Positions 40,620 through 51,331 of a DNA stretch of 64,000 bases are shown here, in pieces; position 1 is the first letter of the stretch, and each line of letters begins with the position of its first letter. Origin of the DNA: Helichrysum umbraculigerum (taxonomy: Eukaryota > Streptophyta > Magnoliopsida > Asterales > Asteraceae); NCBI GenBank assembly GCA_949592205.1, contig CATIUR010000001.1:405237750-405301749 (forward strand), given 5' to 3'. The position numbers and the translations under genes are program-made. The notes under the pieces are model-generated. The model made no database searches and was not told where the DNA came from. It worked only from the letters and a program-made list of their open reading frames with translations.

Positions 40620-43372
40620 GCCTTTACAGACTTAGGTCGACCGTGGTCATCAACAATAATCACGTCAGATAGAATTTTATCTTTAAACAAATTAGAATTT
40701 TTATCTGATGTGTTATTGTTGACGACTGAAGAGTCAACATCAGACTCTTTACGTTTCCAAACTTTTGAAGATTCGGAAATGGTAATAGAAGTAATGTTGG
40801 GCTTTTGAATTGGCAAAGATTTTTGCTCAACATTACTTGGTTTCGAAACAGGCTTGGGAGAGGTAGAGTAACGCCTAGGTGGAGATTTAGAAAAAGAGTT
40901 TTTATAAACAGATGTCCTAGGCATCTCTCTCCCATATCGCTGATTTGACAGCTTTGGACAATCACGGATTAAATGTCCTTGTTTCTTGCAGTAGAAACAA
41001 GAACGAGTCTCAACAAACGGTTGAGGCTGAGGTATTACCACAGGAGGTGGAGAAACATTTCTAGAGCATGAACATTGAGTACACGTCTTAGAAAATGTTT
41101 GTCTTGGTTGAGAGGTTGAAGTTGATGGTTTATCATACGAAACATTTTCATTTATTGATTTTCTTTGCAAAATCTTTACAGGTGACTGTAAAGTTTGTTG
41201 TTTCGAATTTAAAACCTTAGCTTTTCCCTTATTTGGTTGAACCTTAATTTCCGGTTCAACCTTTGAAATCACCTTTTCAGGTTTAAATGCAACCTTCTTA
41301 ACCTCCGGATACTCCTGATCCGTAATATCCTCAATCTCAACTATCTCCACAACACTAACAGGAGATTCATTTTTTACTTCAACATTCTCCTTAACACTAA
41401 CCGGAGATTCATGCACAGACTTAACAAACTTTGGCAAGGGGTACTCTGGCCGCATGGTTTTCTCCTTTGCCGGTTTGTTATGGTTGGTCTCTTTAGCATC
41501 TTTAGCTTTTAAACCATAGAGCTTGGACCAGTCAACTGGAATCTCTTCAATGCCTTCCTTAACAGGCAGGGGACAACAAGTAGTAGGAGGAGGAACTGAG
41601 TTGTATCCCAATCCCTCATTCTTCTTCCCTTTAGTACCATGCTTGCTAAGGATTTCATTGAAGACAACTGTTGAGGAATTTGAACCTAAGATTTTACTCT
41701 TATAATTCTCATACTCAGCTTTTAAATCTTTAAGTTCTTTATTTAAAAGTTCAATTTCAACAAGATAGCTTTTAATGGCATCTTCTTGACTAAAAACCTT
41801 AGATTTATATTTCTGAGTATCAAACCGATGAGCCTCAAGATGATTTTCATAAAGTTTCTCATTAGCTTTTAAAAAATTATTTGAGTCGGTTAGTTTTTCA
41901 TTCTTTTTCCTCAATTCAGCTGTCTCTGTCTGATATGCCTTTAAAGATTCAGTTAACTTTATGCATGAAATACAATTTAACGGTTCATCATGTACCTCAT
42001 TCACAATGTGAGCCATCAGACACTGTTGGTAATGCTGGGAGACAGGCGTCCAATCTTGACTTGTAGGCTCAAAAGCAATCAGGGCATTATCAGCAATCCC
42101 TCTCTTGGTAACTTCAGTTTCTTTGGCCTTTGGAGGAGTAGACGGTGTTGTAAATCCCGATGCTGGCATTTTGGGTTTCTCGCACTCCCTGGCGAAGTGA
42201 CCCAAATTTTGACAATTGTAACATCGGACCTTACTCTTGTCAAATCCAAATCCAGTCTTTCCATCACCCTCCAAGCTTTTACGCCCTGTTCTCTGCAAAA
42301 ACTTCTGAATTCTGCGGGTGATCATTGCCACATTCCAAGTCAAATCCATTTGCTCCAGATCGTCTTCATCAAGCTGAGCATAGTCCTCCTTAGTCAACTC
42401 CAAAGTTAGATTCGGTTGAGTAACCAAATCCTTGTAAGAGCTTAAGAAAGCTGTGTAGATGGCAGCTTGCTCCTGAATAGCAGGTGAGACTTGAACCTTT
42501 TGTTGATTTGAAGAAGGTCCAGTCATAAAAACCGAATGAATCCCATCAGAAGAAGAAGAATTCGATGAAGCATTTGTATTTGATACAAAAGCAACTCCAG
42601 ATCCATAAGTCTTTCCAGAGTTGATCTGAACACCATACACACTAGGATTCTGAACAGCAGAACCAGACCTAGTTTCTTTCTTCTTGATCTCCATCGCGTG
42701 AGCTTGAAGATCCCCTATCAACGCATCCAAAGACATGTTTGCAAGTTCTTCATTTTCCTTTAAAAATTGAACTTTAATATCCCAAGAACTCGGCAACACA
42801 TCCAGCAGCTTCTTATTTACTTCAATTGAAGGAAAAGTATAACCCCCTTCAAACAACTCACCAACTAACCGTGAGTACCTAGTAAATAAAGAAGTCGTGT
42901 CTTCATCAGGAAGGATGTCAAAGATATCGTACTGTTTCTTAATCAGTTCGAGCTTTGCTTCCTTGTACTTATCATTCCCTCCACAACGAGTTTCAATAGC
43001 CTTCCACAAATCAAAGGCTGTTTCATGAGTTCGGAAAAGCCATAGCACATCCTTGGTTAAGCACATTTTAATCATTGAAAAAGATTTTCTTTCAGTATCA
43101 AAATCTTTCTTCTCCTCAGGAGACATGGCTTTATAGGGCTTAGCAGGACGAATACCTCGGTATTCTCCGTCAGCTAATGGAGCTACATAACGCTCACGTA
43201 ATGGTCCCCATAATTCTGGACAATGGAAATCAATATATTGCTCAACTCGGTCTCTCTAGTACACGTAATCCATGTCCGCAGTAAAAAGTGGAGGTTTATT
43301 ACTTGAACCTATGTCATTGCTTTGTTTAATCATTTCCCGAAGTCCTCTAATATCCTCTTTATCAGCTGCCAT
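40598..43372 (-). pseudogene. Element C gag (two-zinc-knuckle Gag), single in-frame stop
   Basis: Structural particle protein and RNA binder. The start is ATG 43372 (MAADKEDIRG). A single in-frame TAG at 43256-43258 falls early, where context suggests tryptophan; everything else is open to TAA 40598. A second possible start downstream is the Met at 43126. Features: capsid-like N-terminal half, CYNCQNLGHFAREC (about 42180-42225), a long coiled coil (about 41690-41950), GLGYNSVPPP (near 41610), CFYCKKQGHLIRDC (about 40965-41010), and a basic S/P/K-rich tail. In so young a copy the stop is either very recent or tolerated, with Gag supplied in trans. It overlaps the start of the pol frame by 22 bp. 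Confidence 0.9.
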
Positions 43373-43409
43373 TGTAAATAGTTAATCGAAAAATCAAACT
43401 TCTGATCTT

Positions 43410-43718
43410 AGCGACGTAGAGAGGTACGTCGCACAAAGAATATGCGACGTAGATGGGTACGTCGCAAAAAGGATATGCGACGTAGATGGGTACGTCGCAA
43501 AAATCAAATGATTCAATTAAGAATCAGAAAGTGCGACGTAGAATGGTACGTCGCAGAATCAGGCTACGTCGCAACGCAGCGTCGCAGAAGACTAATTAAA
43601 GTCAAAATAGCGACGTAGGGAGGTACGTCGCAACGGTACGTCGCACGAACTAATTAAAGTTCAAAAACACTACGTCGCACGCGACGTCGCAGCTTACGTC
43701 GCTTTGCTACGTCGCAAA
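43410..43718. promoter_or_regulatory. GCGACGTA motif array in element C 5' leader
   Basis: About sixteen or more GCGACGTA / TACGTCGC copies, many in facing pairs about 10 bp apart (43410-43436, 43444-43466 and so on). It lies between the primer site and gag, the same place as element A's array. The rest of the leader (43719-43932) holds teloboxes near 43740-43770 and no gene. Confidence 0.87.
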
Positions 43719-43932
43719 ACGTGCTGAGCAGCGGCCAAAAACCCTAAAAACGAATTTTTAACCCTAAAACCAAAACCACGAATGTCGAACGACTGAAACC
43801 TTCAAGAATCCCAATAATACTGATCGAAAACCTGTAAAAACACAAAACAAACGTAATAAACACGAAAACTCACGAATATCACGTCTTTTTAAATCCCAAA
43901 CTCGATCCGAATCGCCAAAAACGAGCCTCACT

Positions 43933-43944
43933 GCTCTGATACCA
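43933..43944 (-). other. Element C primer-binding site (tRNA-iMet)
   Basis: The complement reads TGGTATCAGAGC, two bases from the 5' LTR. Confidence 0.92.
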
Positions 43945-43946
43945 GT

Positions 43947-44355
43947 TGTTTGTCCCTTACTTAGATCTAGCACGAACCGAGTCAATCCAATCGATGGCGG
44001 AAACAACGATTAGATTATTAACTAAACACACGAACAATCAATACGCAATGAATATCAAACGAACGTAATATTATTGATTATAGTCGATCAGATTACAGAG
44101 AATTTCGACAAATTGCGTTTAGGGTTTCGTCAACCCTAAAACAGAAAACACAAATCGTTTTTATACAAACACTGGCACCTGCGACGTAGCACGCTACGTC
44201 GCAGGCCCAAGCCCATGCGACGTTGGCTACGTCGCAGGCCCAACACCTGACGTCGCACCTGCGACGTAGTGCGCTACGTCGCAGGAGTCAGAAATACAAA
44301 ACTAACTACGAACTACGAGCTAGACCAACTGACAGACACTAAACATGTACTAACA
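43947..44355 (-). repeat. Element C 5' LTR
   Basis: 409 bp, identical to 31817-32225 except one base. It holds the palindrome array at 44178-44285. It is flanked outside by the G run of element B. Confidence 0.97.
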
Positions 44356-45331
44356 GGGGGGGGGGTTGAATACAATTAAAAACTTTTTCTGATTTTAACT
44401 TAGTTAATTGAAAGTTCTTAATTGTTATAACAGAAACAGAGTATATCAGATATCATATATGACAATATCAAAAAACAATGTAATAGTAGCTGAAATGGTG
44501 AATTGTATTGATCATAAAATTCACAAGTGTTGAATGCGGAATGGATTAACCAAAGTTAATCCAATTCAAACACTTAGCTAAACTATTACAATCGAGATGA
44601 ACAGCAGTGGACAAACACACTGACTGTTCACTCTATGAATCGCTAAATCGTGCTTAGACCGACTACTCACTGACACACAAGTGATTAACACGAATTGAAC
44701 GACTAGCCTCTACAGTACAAAACACTGAACTATTTATACTACAAGAGTTCCTAAAATATGGCCTACAAAATAGGATCTTGGAAGGACACGTGTCGCTGCT
44801 TGATTGGTTTGAACTCTGATGAACCGACATTCTGCGGGTCCCAATTCTGTTACCGCAAATATCTCGTTACCTTAAAACCAATCACTTGCTGCCACGTAAT
44901 CTCTCGGACATACTTCGAACTGGAACACTCTTGCTGATGTATAGATAAGTACAGTACTTTTTAGTACTTGATGATTGAGAGGCTTTATTGAATAGTCACT
45001 GAAGATGCAGTAATCCTCCTCACTCACTGCGAGCTAACATGCTCTTGTAGAATGAATTGAACAAAAGATCTTCAGTGACTAGCTGTTATTCTGGCAGTGA
45101 CTTTTGCCTTTATTGATTTGAAGTAGTAAGGCTCTCGCTGACGTTGATCAGCGACACACCAAGTTAAGCTTTAAATCTTTTTCAGAATATTGAATAGAAT
45201 GAATGACGATCAGCGAAACCCATTATCAGCAACAGCAGCTTCGATACAATCCATTTCTTCATTGAGTAGTGAACAGTTGAGTTGGTCAGCGACCAGTGAC
45301 TTCATCATGGTCAGCGACCAGTGACTCAACA
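44356..45331 (-). repeat. Element B 5' LTR, part 2
   Basis: The remainder of the interrupted LTR, starting with ten G and TTGAATACAATT, matching 23824-24796. It ends in TCAACA, followed by the target duplication AATCA. Confidence 0.94.
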
Positions 45332-45607
45332 AATCAAAATAGATACTTTATCATTAAAACTTGTCACATGGGCCAAAATATAGACAATGTTTCAAAAGTC
45401 AACTAAAATGGTCGAAAAACACGTTAAATCTAACGAATACGATCATAAGCATTCTCGTTCACTCGTTCTAGCACTTTTTTAGTTACACAAAGAATTATGA
45501 CCTATAACTTATGTCATTTTCTTCGTTAGGAAAATACGAACGTGTGGATATAAAGAACGCTCAAAACGGATAAACGACGAAGAAGTTACGCCCGAACGAA
45601 GAAAAGA

Positions 45608-45895
45608 TGAACCGAATACGGCAGGACACAGACCGTATACGGCTGAACCAGACCGTATACAGTTGGACACAGACCGTATACGGCCTGTGCAGACTGTATA
45701 CGGCCTGTGCACAGCCGTATATGGCCCAGTTCAGCCGTATTCACCCTATGCTCAGCCGTATACGGCCCAGTTCAGCCGTATTCATCCTAGCTCAGCCGTA
45801 TCGTGCGTTTGGTTGATAAAAATCTGATTTTTATTTGCCTTTGCGATACGGTTGTGCGTTTGAAGTTTTGGATACGGTCTACGGATACGGCTGTG
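45608..45895. promoter_or_regulatory. CCGTATACGG palindrome array in element E
   Basis: About a dozen copies of CCGTATACGG or its half CCGTAT lie in both orientations, many in the context CACAGACCGTATACGGC or CAGCCGTATACGGCC. The array is upstream of a TATATATA box at 45903. This is the same promoter-proximal arrangement as the palindrome arrays of A and C, but an unrelated sequence. Confidence 0.82.
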
Positions 45896-45902
45896 CGATC
45901 TC

Positions 45903-45910
45903 TATATATA
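45903..45910 (+). promoter_or_regulatory. TATA box, element E
   Basis: TATATATA within CTATATATACAAG, just after the palindrome array. It sets E's direction as +. Confidence 0.55.
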
Positions 45911-46594
45911 CAAGCCTCATTTCATCATTTCAACACACTCACACTCAATCACAATGTTTTCTTAGAATTTCTCTCTTTCTCTCACTACTCTCTCTCTAAA
46001 ATTAGTTAGTTAGTTAATTAGGTTAGTTAAGCTAGTAGATTAGTAGCTTACTTGTAACGGAGGTGCTCCAAGACTGCTGTGTCGCACGATTTGTAATAAC
46101 GCTTTGTCAGGTTCTATTATAATCTCTATCTTGTTATTTTAAATAATGTTGTGCTGTTGCTATACTTATTTAGAATTACTTGCTAGGATTATTGCCATGC
46201 TTAGCTAGACAAATCTGTGTTTGCTATGATAGTTGCCATGCTAGGGTAGTTATACTTAAATCATGCTGTTACTATATGTTGTTGAAATATATTTGAATCT
46301 ATGAATTGAATCTCAAATGTTTATCTATCCAACTTATGATGTGGTTAGTAACATCCTTCTAGGCTTGGCCAATTGCTAGTTGTATGCCGCTAATTATTCT
46401 GTGTCTGATGATCATTGAACTCGACATGGCCGGTGTTCTCCTGGTTGAAATATTACCGGAGGGAGACACGGAGCGTAGGATTAGAGATATATTAGATTCA
46501 GGTCATTCAACAAGTGTCTTAGAGAGAACTTTCGGGACACTTGTGACTTAACCATGTACCCCGTCACTCTGCATAATTGATCCCTGCTATGCTG

Positions 46595-47275
46595 TGTTAG
46601 TCCCTGTTTAACTTAATAAACAATCTTATGTAATAAGCTTTGAATATATTATTGAGAAGTTGCGGAATCACGCTCAATAATATTAAGAAGATCAATGAAA
46701 ATTAATTAATATGATGAACACAAGAATATACCAAAAGCTTCAATCTTATTAATTATATAAGACGAATACACTTGATGTATTAGGGTTACAGAAAACCTTG
46801 AAGCTGCGCAAAAATCATTAACCTATCTAGGTCTAAAGGATCTCTATTTATATCACATAGAGTCCTATACAATCTCCTACATATATGGAATATAATAACT
46901 TCCATAACCGACTCAAACTTATCACAAAATCATAAACAGTTGAAACTACCATTCTGAAGTAAACAGTTGTAACTGTTACACATTCAGTGGTAACTGCTTC
47001 AATTGTAATATAAGACTAAGTACAAATATATATTCAGTGTTAACTGTTTCATATATAACTAACAGTCAAAAGCAGTTTTAACTACTTACAGACACATAAC
47101 TATCAGTTGTAATCTATCTTTAATCAGTTGTAACACTTGTCTTCTCTTCAGTTTTCTTCTATCAGTTGTAACTTCGTAAAGACAGTTTTAACCTTCAAAA
47201 CAAACAGTTTTAATCACTTGTACTCTGTCTTCATCAACAACTTCAACTCAGACCTGAAACAGTTTTGACCCAACA
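46595..47275 (-). repeat. Element D 3' LTR with CAGTKKTAAC motifs
   Basis: 681 bp. From about 46930 to 47275 it carries a dozen or more CAGTTGTAAC, CAGTTTTAAC, CAGTGGTAAC or CAGTGTTAAC variants. A TATAAATAG (complement, 46844-46852) follows in transcription order. So array then TATA is repeated here too. Confidence 0.96.
46844..46852 (-). promoter_or_regulatory. TATA box, element D 3' LTR
   Basis: Minus strand TATAAATAG, about 80 bp downstream of the motif cluster. Confidence 0.6.
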
Positions 47276-47277
47276 AT

Positions 47278-47286
47278 CTCCCCCTA
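47278..47286 (-). other. Element D polypurine tract
   Basis: Minus strand TAGGGGGAG followed by AT and the LTR start TGTTGGG. Confidence 0.85.
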
Positions 47287-47362
47287 AACTTAATCTGTCC
47301 TTCACAGCATTAAGTTTCTTCTAATCCTCCATTATAAGCTTCACAAAATTCTTTCAAAACTG

Positions 47363-50300
47363 TTAGTCTTTTCTTCTCTTCCTCCTATCAATCTCCTCCT
47401 TCTTATGAATCTGATTTAACACCATATATTCCAGTTCCAGAGCTACATCATCTAAAACTGCAGCTTGTAGCCTTGCATTTCTCAAGCCCATCAAAAATCT
47501 CAGATTTATATCATAAAATCTATCTGTCAATAACCACATAAATACTGCATCCTCCATAACAATCTGATGTACTCCAGGTTTAGCATGATAAATCCAATTT
47601 CTGACCTTGCTAAAAGTATCAAACTGAAATGGAAACTCTTCTGGCTCAAACATAGCCTTAATCCAATGCCATGTAACTTTTTCAACCAGATTATCAAACC
47701 TTTTCAAATCTAAATCCTTTTCCATCCCAATCTCATACATTCTCATCAAATCAGTCCTACTGATCCTCTTTATTAAATCCCTAAAAGATCTCCACCAAGA
47801 TACATTTCCATCTGCTCTTTCAACTTTAATCTTGTGAATCTTAACAGGATTAACAAATTGCTCAATAGACCAATCAATGATACCAGGTAATTCAACATTA
47901 ATTACCTCAGATTCCATAGGCTGTAACAGAATAAACTCCTTCAATTCATCAATATTTCTTTCTCTATCAGGAATTTCATCTAACTCTCTCTTCTTTCTTT
48001 CAAGTTCATCTTTCTTCCTCTTCTCAGCTTCTATCTTTTCTCTTTTTTCTTTTTCTTCCTTTTCTTTCAATTTTCTTTCTTTTTCATCCTTTTTTCTTTC
48101 CTTTTCAGCTTCTTTCTTTTCTTTTTCTTTCTTTTCAATCACATCAGGATTCAAATCATCCTTATCCCATAACTCCTGCAATCTCTCTAAACTCATCTGT
48201 TTCAATGCATTCAAAGGAATATACCCACCTTTCAGCTTTGCAATTAAATTCTTCTTCATTTGAGCTTTTGTTGGTGGTTTTGCAGCCTTTTTCTTTCTTG
48301 CTTCTTCTGCTTTCTTTTTCTTAACCTGCTCAACAAGATATTCAATATCATCCTGTCTCTGTTCTTTCAGCAAATATTCATCCCATTCTGCCACTTGCTC
48401 TTTTGTCATTTTCACAAACTTTCCTTCCTCAATCTCAACATCAATCAATCCCTCTGCATTTAGCTCAGCTTGTAACCTTTGAGCATATTCAGTATCATGT
48501 GCAGTTACTTCTGGTGGCACTGGTTTTTGCTTTTTCTTCTTTGGTTCTTCTACCAGTTTTCCCTTGCCCTTATCTTTTGGATCAATCTTTGGCAATTCTT
48601 TCTGTTGAACATGAGCAGCAGCAGGTTCTCTAATCTGAAATCCAGGCAAACATGGTTGTTGTGTAGATTTCTTCTTTGGAGTTTCAACCTTCTTTCCTGT
48701 TCCAGTCATCTTAGCAGTTTTAACTGGAATGCTCTTCTTCCTAGTCTTTTCAACTTGTTGAGCATCAGTTTTTACTTCTTCTTTTTCCACTGCTATCTCT
48801 GGTTTACTCACCTCATCATCATCATCACCATCAATTTTTAACTCCTCAGTCTTTTCATTCAAATCAACCTCTACAGTCTGCTCCACTGACCCAACAACCT
48901 CAGTATGTTCAGAATTATTTTCATCTGCCACTGGGTCATTCATCTCTGTTTCCACTGTCTCATACACTGACTCATTAACCTCCGGCTCTGTAGGTGGTGT
49001 TGGAGGTGTATGCACAAATTCATCATCCACTGGTTGTTCCATTTCAATCTCTTCATCAACTTTGTCATCATCAGACACAACCTTATCCTCCTTATTCACC
49101 TTATCACCCAAATTTGTCCAAACCTTCTCCCCTTTTTTGAAAGCATTTTGTGGAAACTGGTAAGCATCCTCAGGTTCAGAAGTATCATGAACCACATATT
49201 TCCTCCCTTTCTTCAAACATTTAATAACAATTTTCTCCAACTGCTGCACTCTCCTCTGCAACTGAGTGATAATATCATCTTTAGCCTTATTCTTCTTCCT
49301 CTCCTTTACAAACTCAGCCCATACATAATCAACCATTTTCGTCAATTCCAAGTTAGTTCTAGCCTCAACACCTTCAGGATGTGACTCCTTTGGTGAATCA
49401 TTGACATCATCAAACTCTGACTCATGCCTAGCATGATCATCAAAGTCCCCTTGGTTCTTGGTACTGGGACCACTAGGATCATCTATAGGTGTAGAATCAT
49501 GTCCATGTGTTGCCTCTGATGGGGTCTTATTAATGTTACTTCTGTCCTGCTCTGCCAGTGGGCTAGAAGCAGTAGAAGCAGCCCTCTCAGAATGATCATC
49601 TACCTCCTCATTGATCATCTGCTGTGATGAATCATTTGACTGAGACACCTGAGCAGCAGCAGCCTCAGATGCCTGTTTTCTAGCCTTTTTGGCTCTAGAA
49701 TATTTAGCTGTTGTGGTCCCTTGTTTTCTTTTATTACCCCCAACTACTGTAGGTTGAGAAGTGGTGGGTGGAACCATTCTCTCAGTAGTTGGTTCAGCAT
49801 CAGTTGGTGGTACTGATGCTGTGGTGGAAGGTGCAGGAAGCATTGTAGAAAATAATGCTGTAACCTTCCTAGAAAATTTAGTATGTCTCTTCATATTTAC
49901 AAAAACTTTTGGTTTAAAAGAGACAATACCAATAACTTTCTCAAGTGCAGTTAAGTTAGAAATTTGTTCATTTAAGAACAACTGCACAAAACGTGGATAC
50001 ATCAAAAATTTAATCTTTGGCTGCTCAATGTTCCTAAGCATACCAGAAAATATCAGATTTGAAAAATTAAACCTTTGACCAGTTGCAAGACAAGCAATTG
50101 CATAAGCAATGTTGCTTCCAAACTGCTCAAAAGATGATCTCTTAGATGATAAGCAGTGTAAAATCGTATGTATTAAAAACCTCCACTGATGAGAAAATAA
50201 GGTTTTCTGAAAAGTAAAAACTTCAAAAGAACCCTCATAACCCATCAATCATAAAGTATTATACATAACTGTATCATCTAAAGAAGTTATACCTGCCTCA

Positions 50301-50599
50301 TCATCTAGTTGTAATGAAGCTCTAACAGTAGCTTCTGTAACTACAACACGTGTATCCATAACTTCTGAAACAATTCTTTTAATCCCCTATTCCTCTTCTA
50401 TTGATGCATTTACCCAGAAATTGTTGATATGATCGTGAGATATCCTGGGTGCTACAGTGAGAGCATGACGAATATGTGAAGCACGAAGGAAATCAATGAT
50501 TTCCACATACTCGTTTGCCTCTGCAGGTTTCATTAAGAATGCAATCATATTGTGATCTTTTCCAATCGGTAGTTGAACAGTAGACGAAGTCGATGCCAT
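47363..50599 (-). pseudogene. Element D ORF3, two in-frame stops
   Basis: The start is ATG 50599 (MASTSSTVQL). Stops TAG 50387-50389 and TGA 50249-50251 interrupt one otherwise continuous frame of about 1078 codons. The N-terminal domain matches A and C in layout (IDFLRASHIRHAL, NNFWVNAS, RFNFSNLIFSGM, YPRFVQLFLNE). A basic GNKRKQG...SRAKKARK patch near residue 290-310 suggests nuclear import. Coiled-coil segments lie near 420-466 and a K/E-rich helical stretch near 816-873. The C-terminal domain includes IKVERADGNVSWWRSFRDL, reminiscent of the IKRxDGxxYFR part of A and C. There is no signal peptide or membrane span. The function is unknown; it lies between the motif-rich spacer and the polypurine tract. 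Confidence 0.85.
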
Positions 50600-50993
50600 G
50601 ATAAGAAATCAAGTAATCGAGAAGAATCGAAGATGATTTTACACAATCGAGAATCGATAAGACTTAGCGCAGTTGTTTGTATGTGTAATTTTGAAAGCGT
50701 AATGAGAAACCCTAAGTGTTGAAAGTTAAGTACTAAACTTAAATCAGTTATAAGCCCTAATTTGATCAGATCCCCAATTACAACTAAAACAGTGTTAATT
50801 AAGTAAAATAACACGTTCAGTGATAATTGTGAAAATAACCATCAGTGGTAATCAACACTTGGTTTCTCAAATGCATCATTTATATAATAAAGCTAGCAGT
50901 GCTAACTTGTACAAGCAGTACCAACCGACCAAGGCAGTGCTAACTTAATACAAGTAGTACTTCAGTTCTAGCAAAATCATATAAACAAAGCAG

Positions 50994-51041
<48 letters not shown>

Positions 51042-51331
51042 GAAAAGTAAACTCCACAAGCAGTAAAACTTCATAACCACCTGCATAAGTTAGACTCCAA
51101 GACATAGCTATATAACCTGCAGTGGTAATTCCAAACAATAATACAAGTATACATTGTTAACTATACACCAACAGTGGTGAAGTGATTATTACCACTGTTT
51201 ATACTAAAAGTAGAAAACAGTGATAACGAAACACAATACACACAATCAGTGTTTAGTTAACCAATCAGTATTAACCCAAACTGAAATCACAGTAGATATT
51301 ATTCACAGAACACAGTGATAAGAAAAATAAC
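50600..51331 (-). other. Element D spacer upstream of ORF3, motif-rich
   Basis: About 730 bp without a gene. CAGTGATAA, CAGTGGTAA and CAGTGCTAAC variants recur at 50818-50960 and 51115-51330, the same motif family as the LTR. A 42-nt A-run on the sense strand lies at 50997-51038. I see no clear splice acceptor next to the ORF3 ATG, unlike A and C. Confidence 0.7.
50997..51038 (-). repeat. Poly(A) run after element D pol (42 nt)
   Basis: 42 T on the + strand, about 290 nt after the pol stop on the sense strand. Confidence 0.95.

Larger units (their letters stand above)
31817..44355 (-). mobile_element. Element C: very young, nearly intact Ty1/copia (Sirevirus-like) element
   Basis: A 12,539-bp minus-strand element inserted in the G run of B's 5' LTR, with GGGGG on both sides (31812-31816 and 44356-44360). 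Its 409-bp LTRs differ at one base (CATGAACC against CACGAACC), so insertion is very recent. It has the same plan as element A: leader with palindrome array, gag, pol, spacer, intron-containing ORF3 leader, ORF3. Pol and ORF3 are open throughout; gag has a single in-frame TAG. The most recent copies of this family could still be active in the genome. Confidence 0.97.
23758..45331 (-). mobile_element. Element B: Ty1/copia retrotransposon containing nested element C
   Basis: A minus-strand element with LTRs of about 1039 bp and the target duplication AATCA (23753-23757 and 45332-45336). Read on the minus strand the order is the 5' LTR (split by C), primer site, gag-pol, A-rich spacer, an ORF3-like remnant, polypurine tract and 3' LTR. 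I count about 17 differences between the LTRs (about 1.6%). Gag-pol has two stops and two frameshifts. The Gag is shorter than in A, C and D, with a single zinc knuckle and no coiled coil, so B is a different subgroup. Confidence 0.95.
45332..46594 (+). other. Element E middle segment (non-coding LTR sequence)
   Basis: This is E between B and D. No gene is seen. It holds a palindromic motif array, a TATATATA box (45903-45910), then a CT-rich stretch near 45960-46000 and TTAG repeats (46000-46030), which looks like U3/R. The first five bases are B's target duplication and the last five (TGCTG) are D's. Confidence 0.68.
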
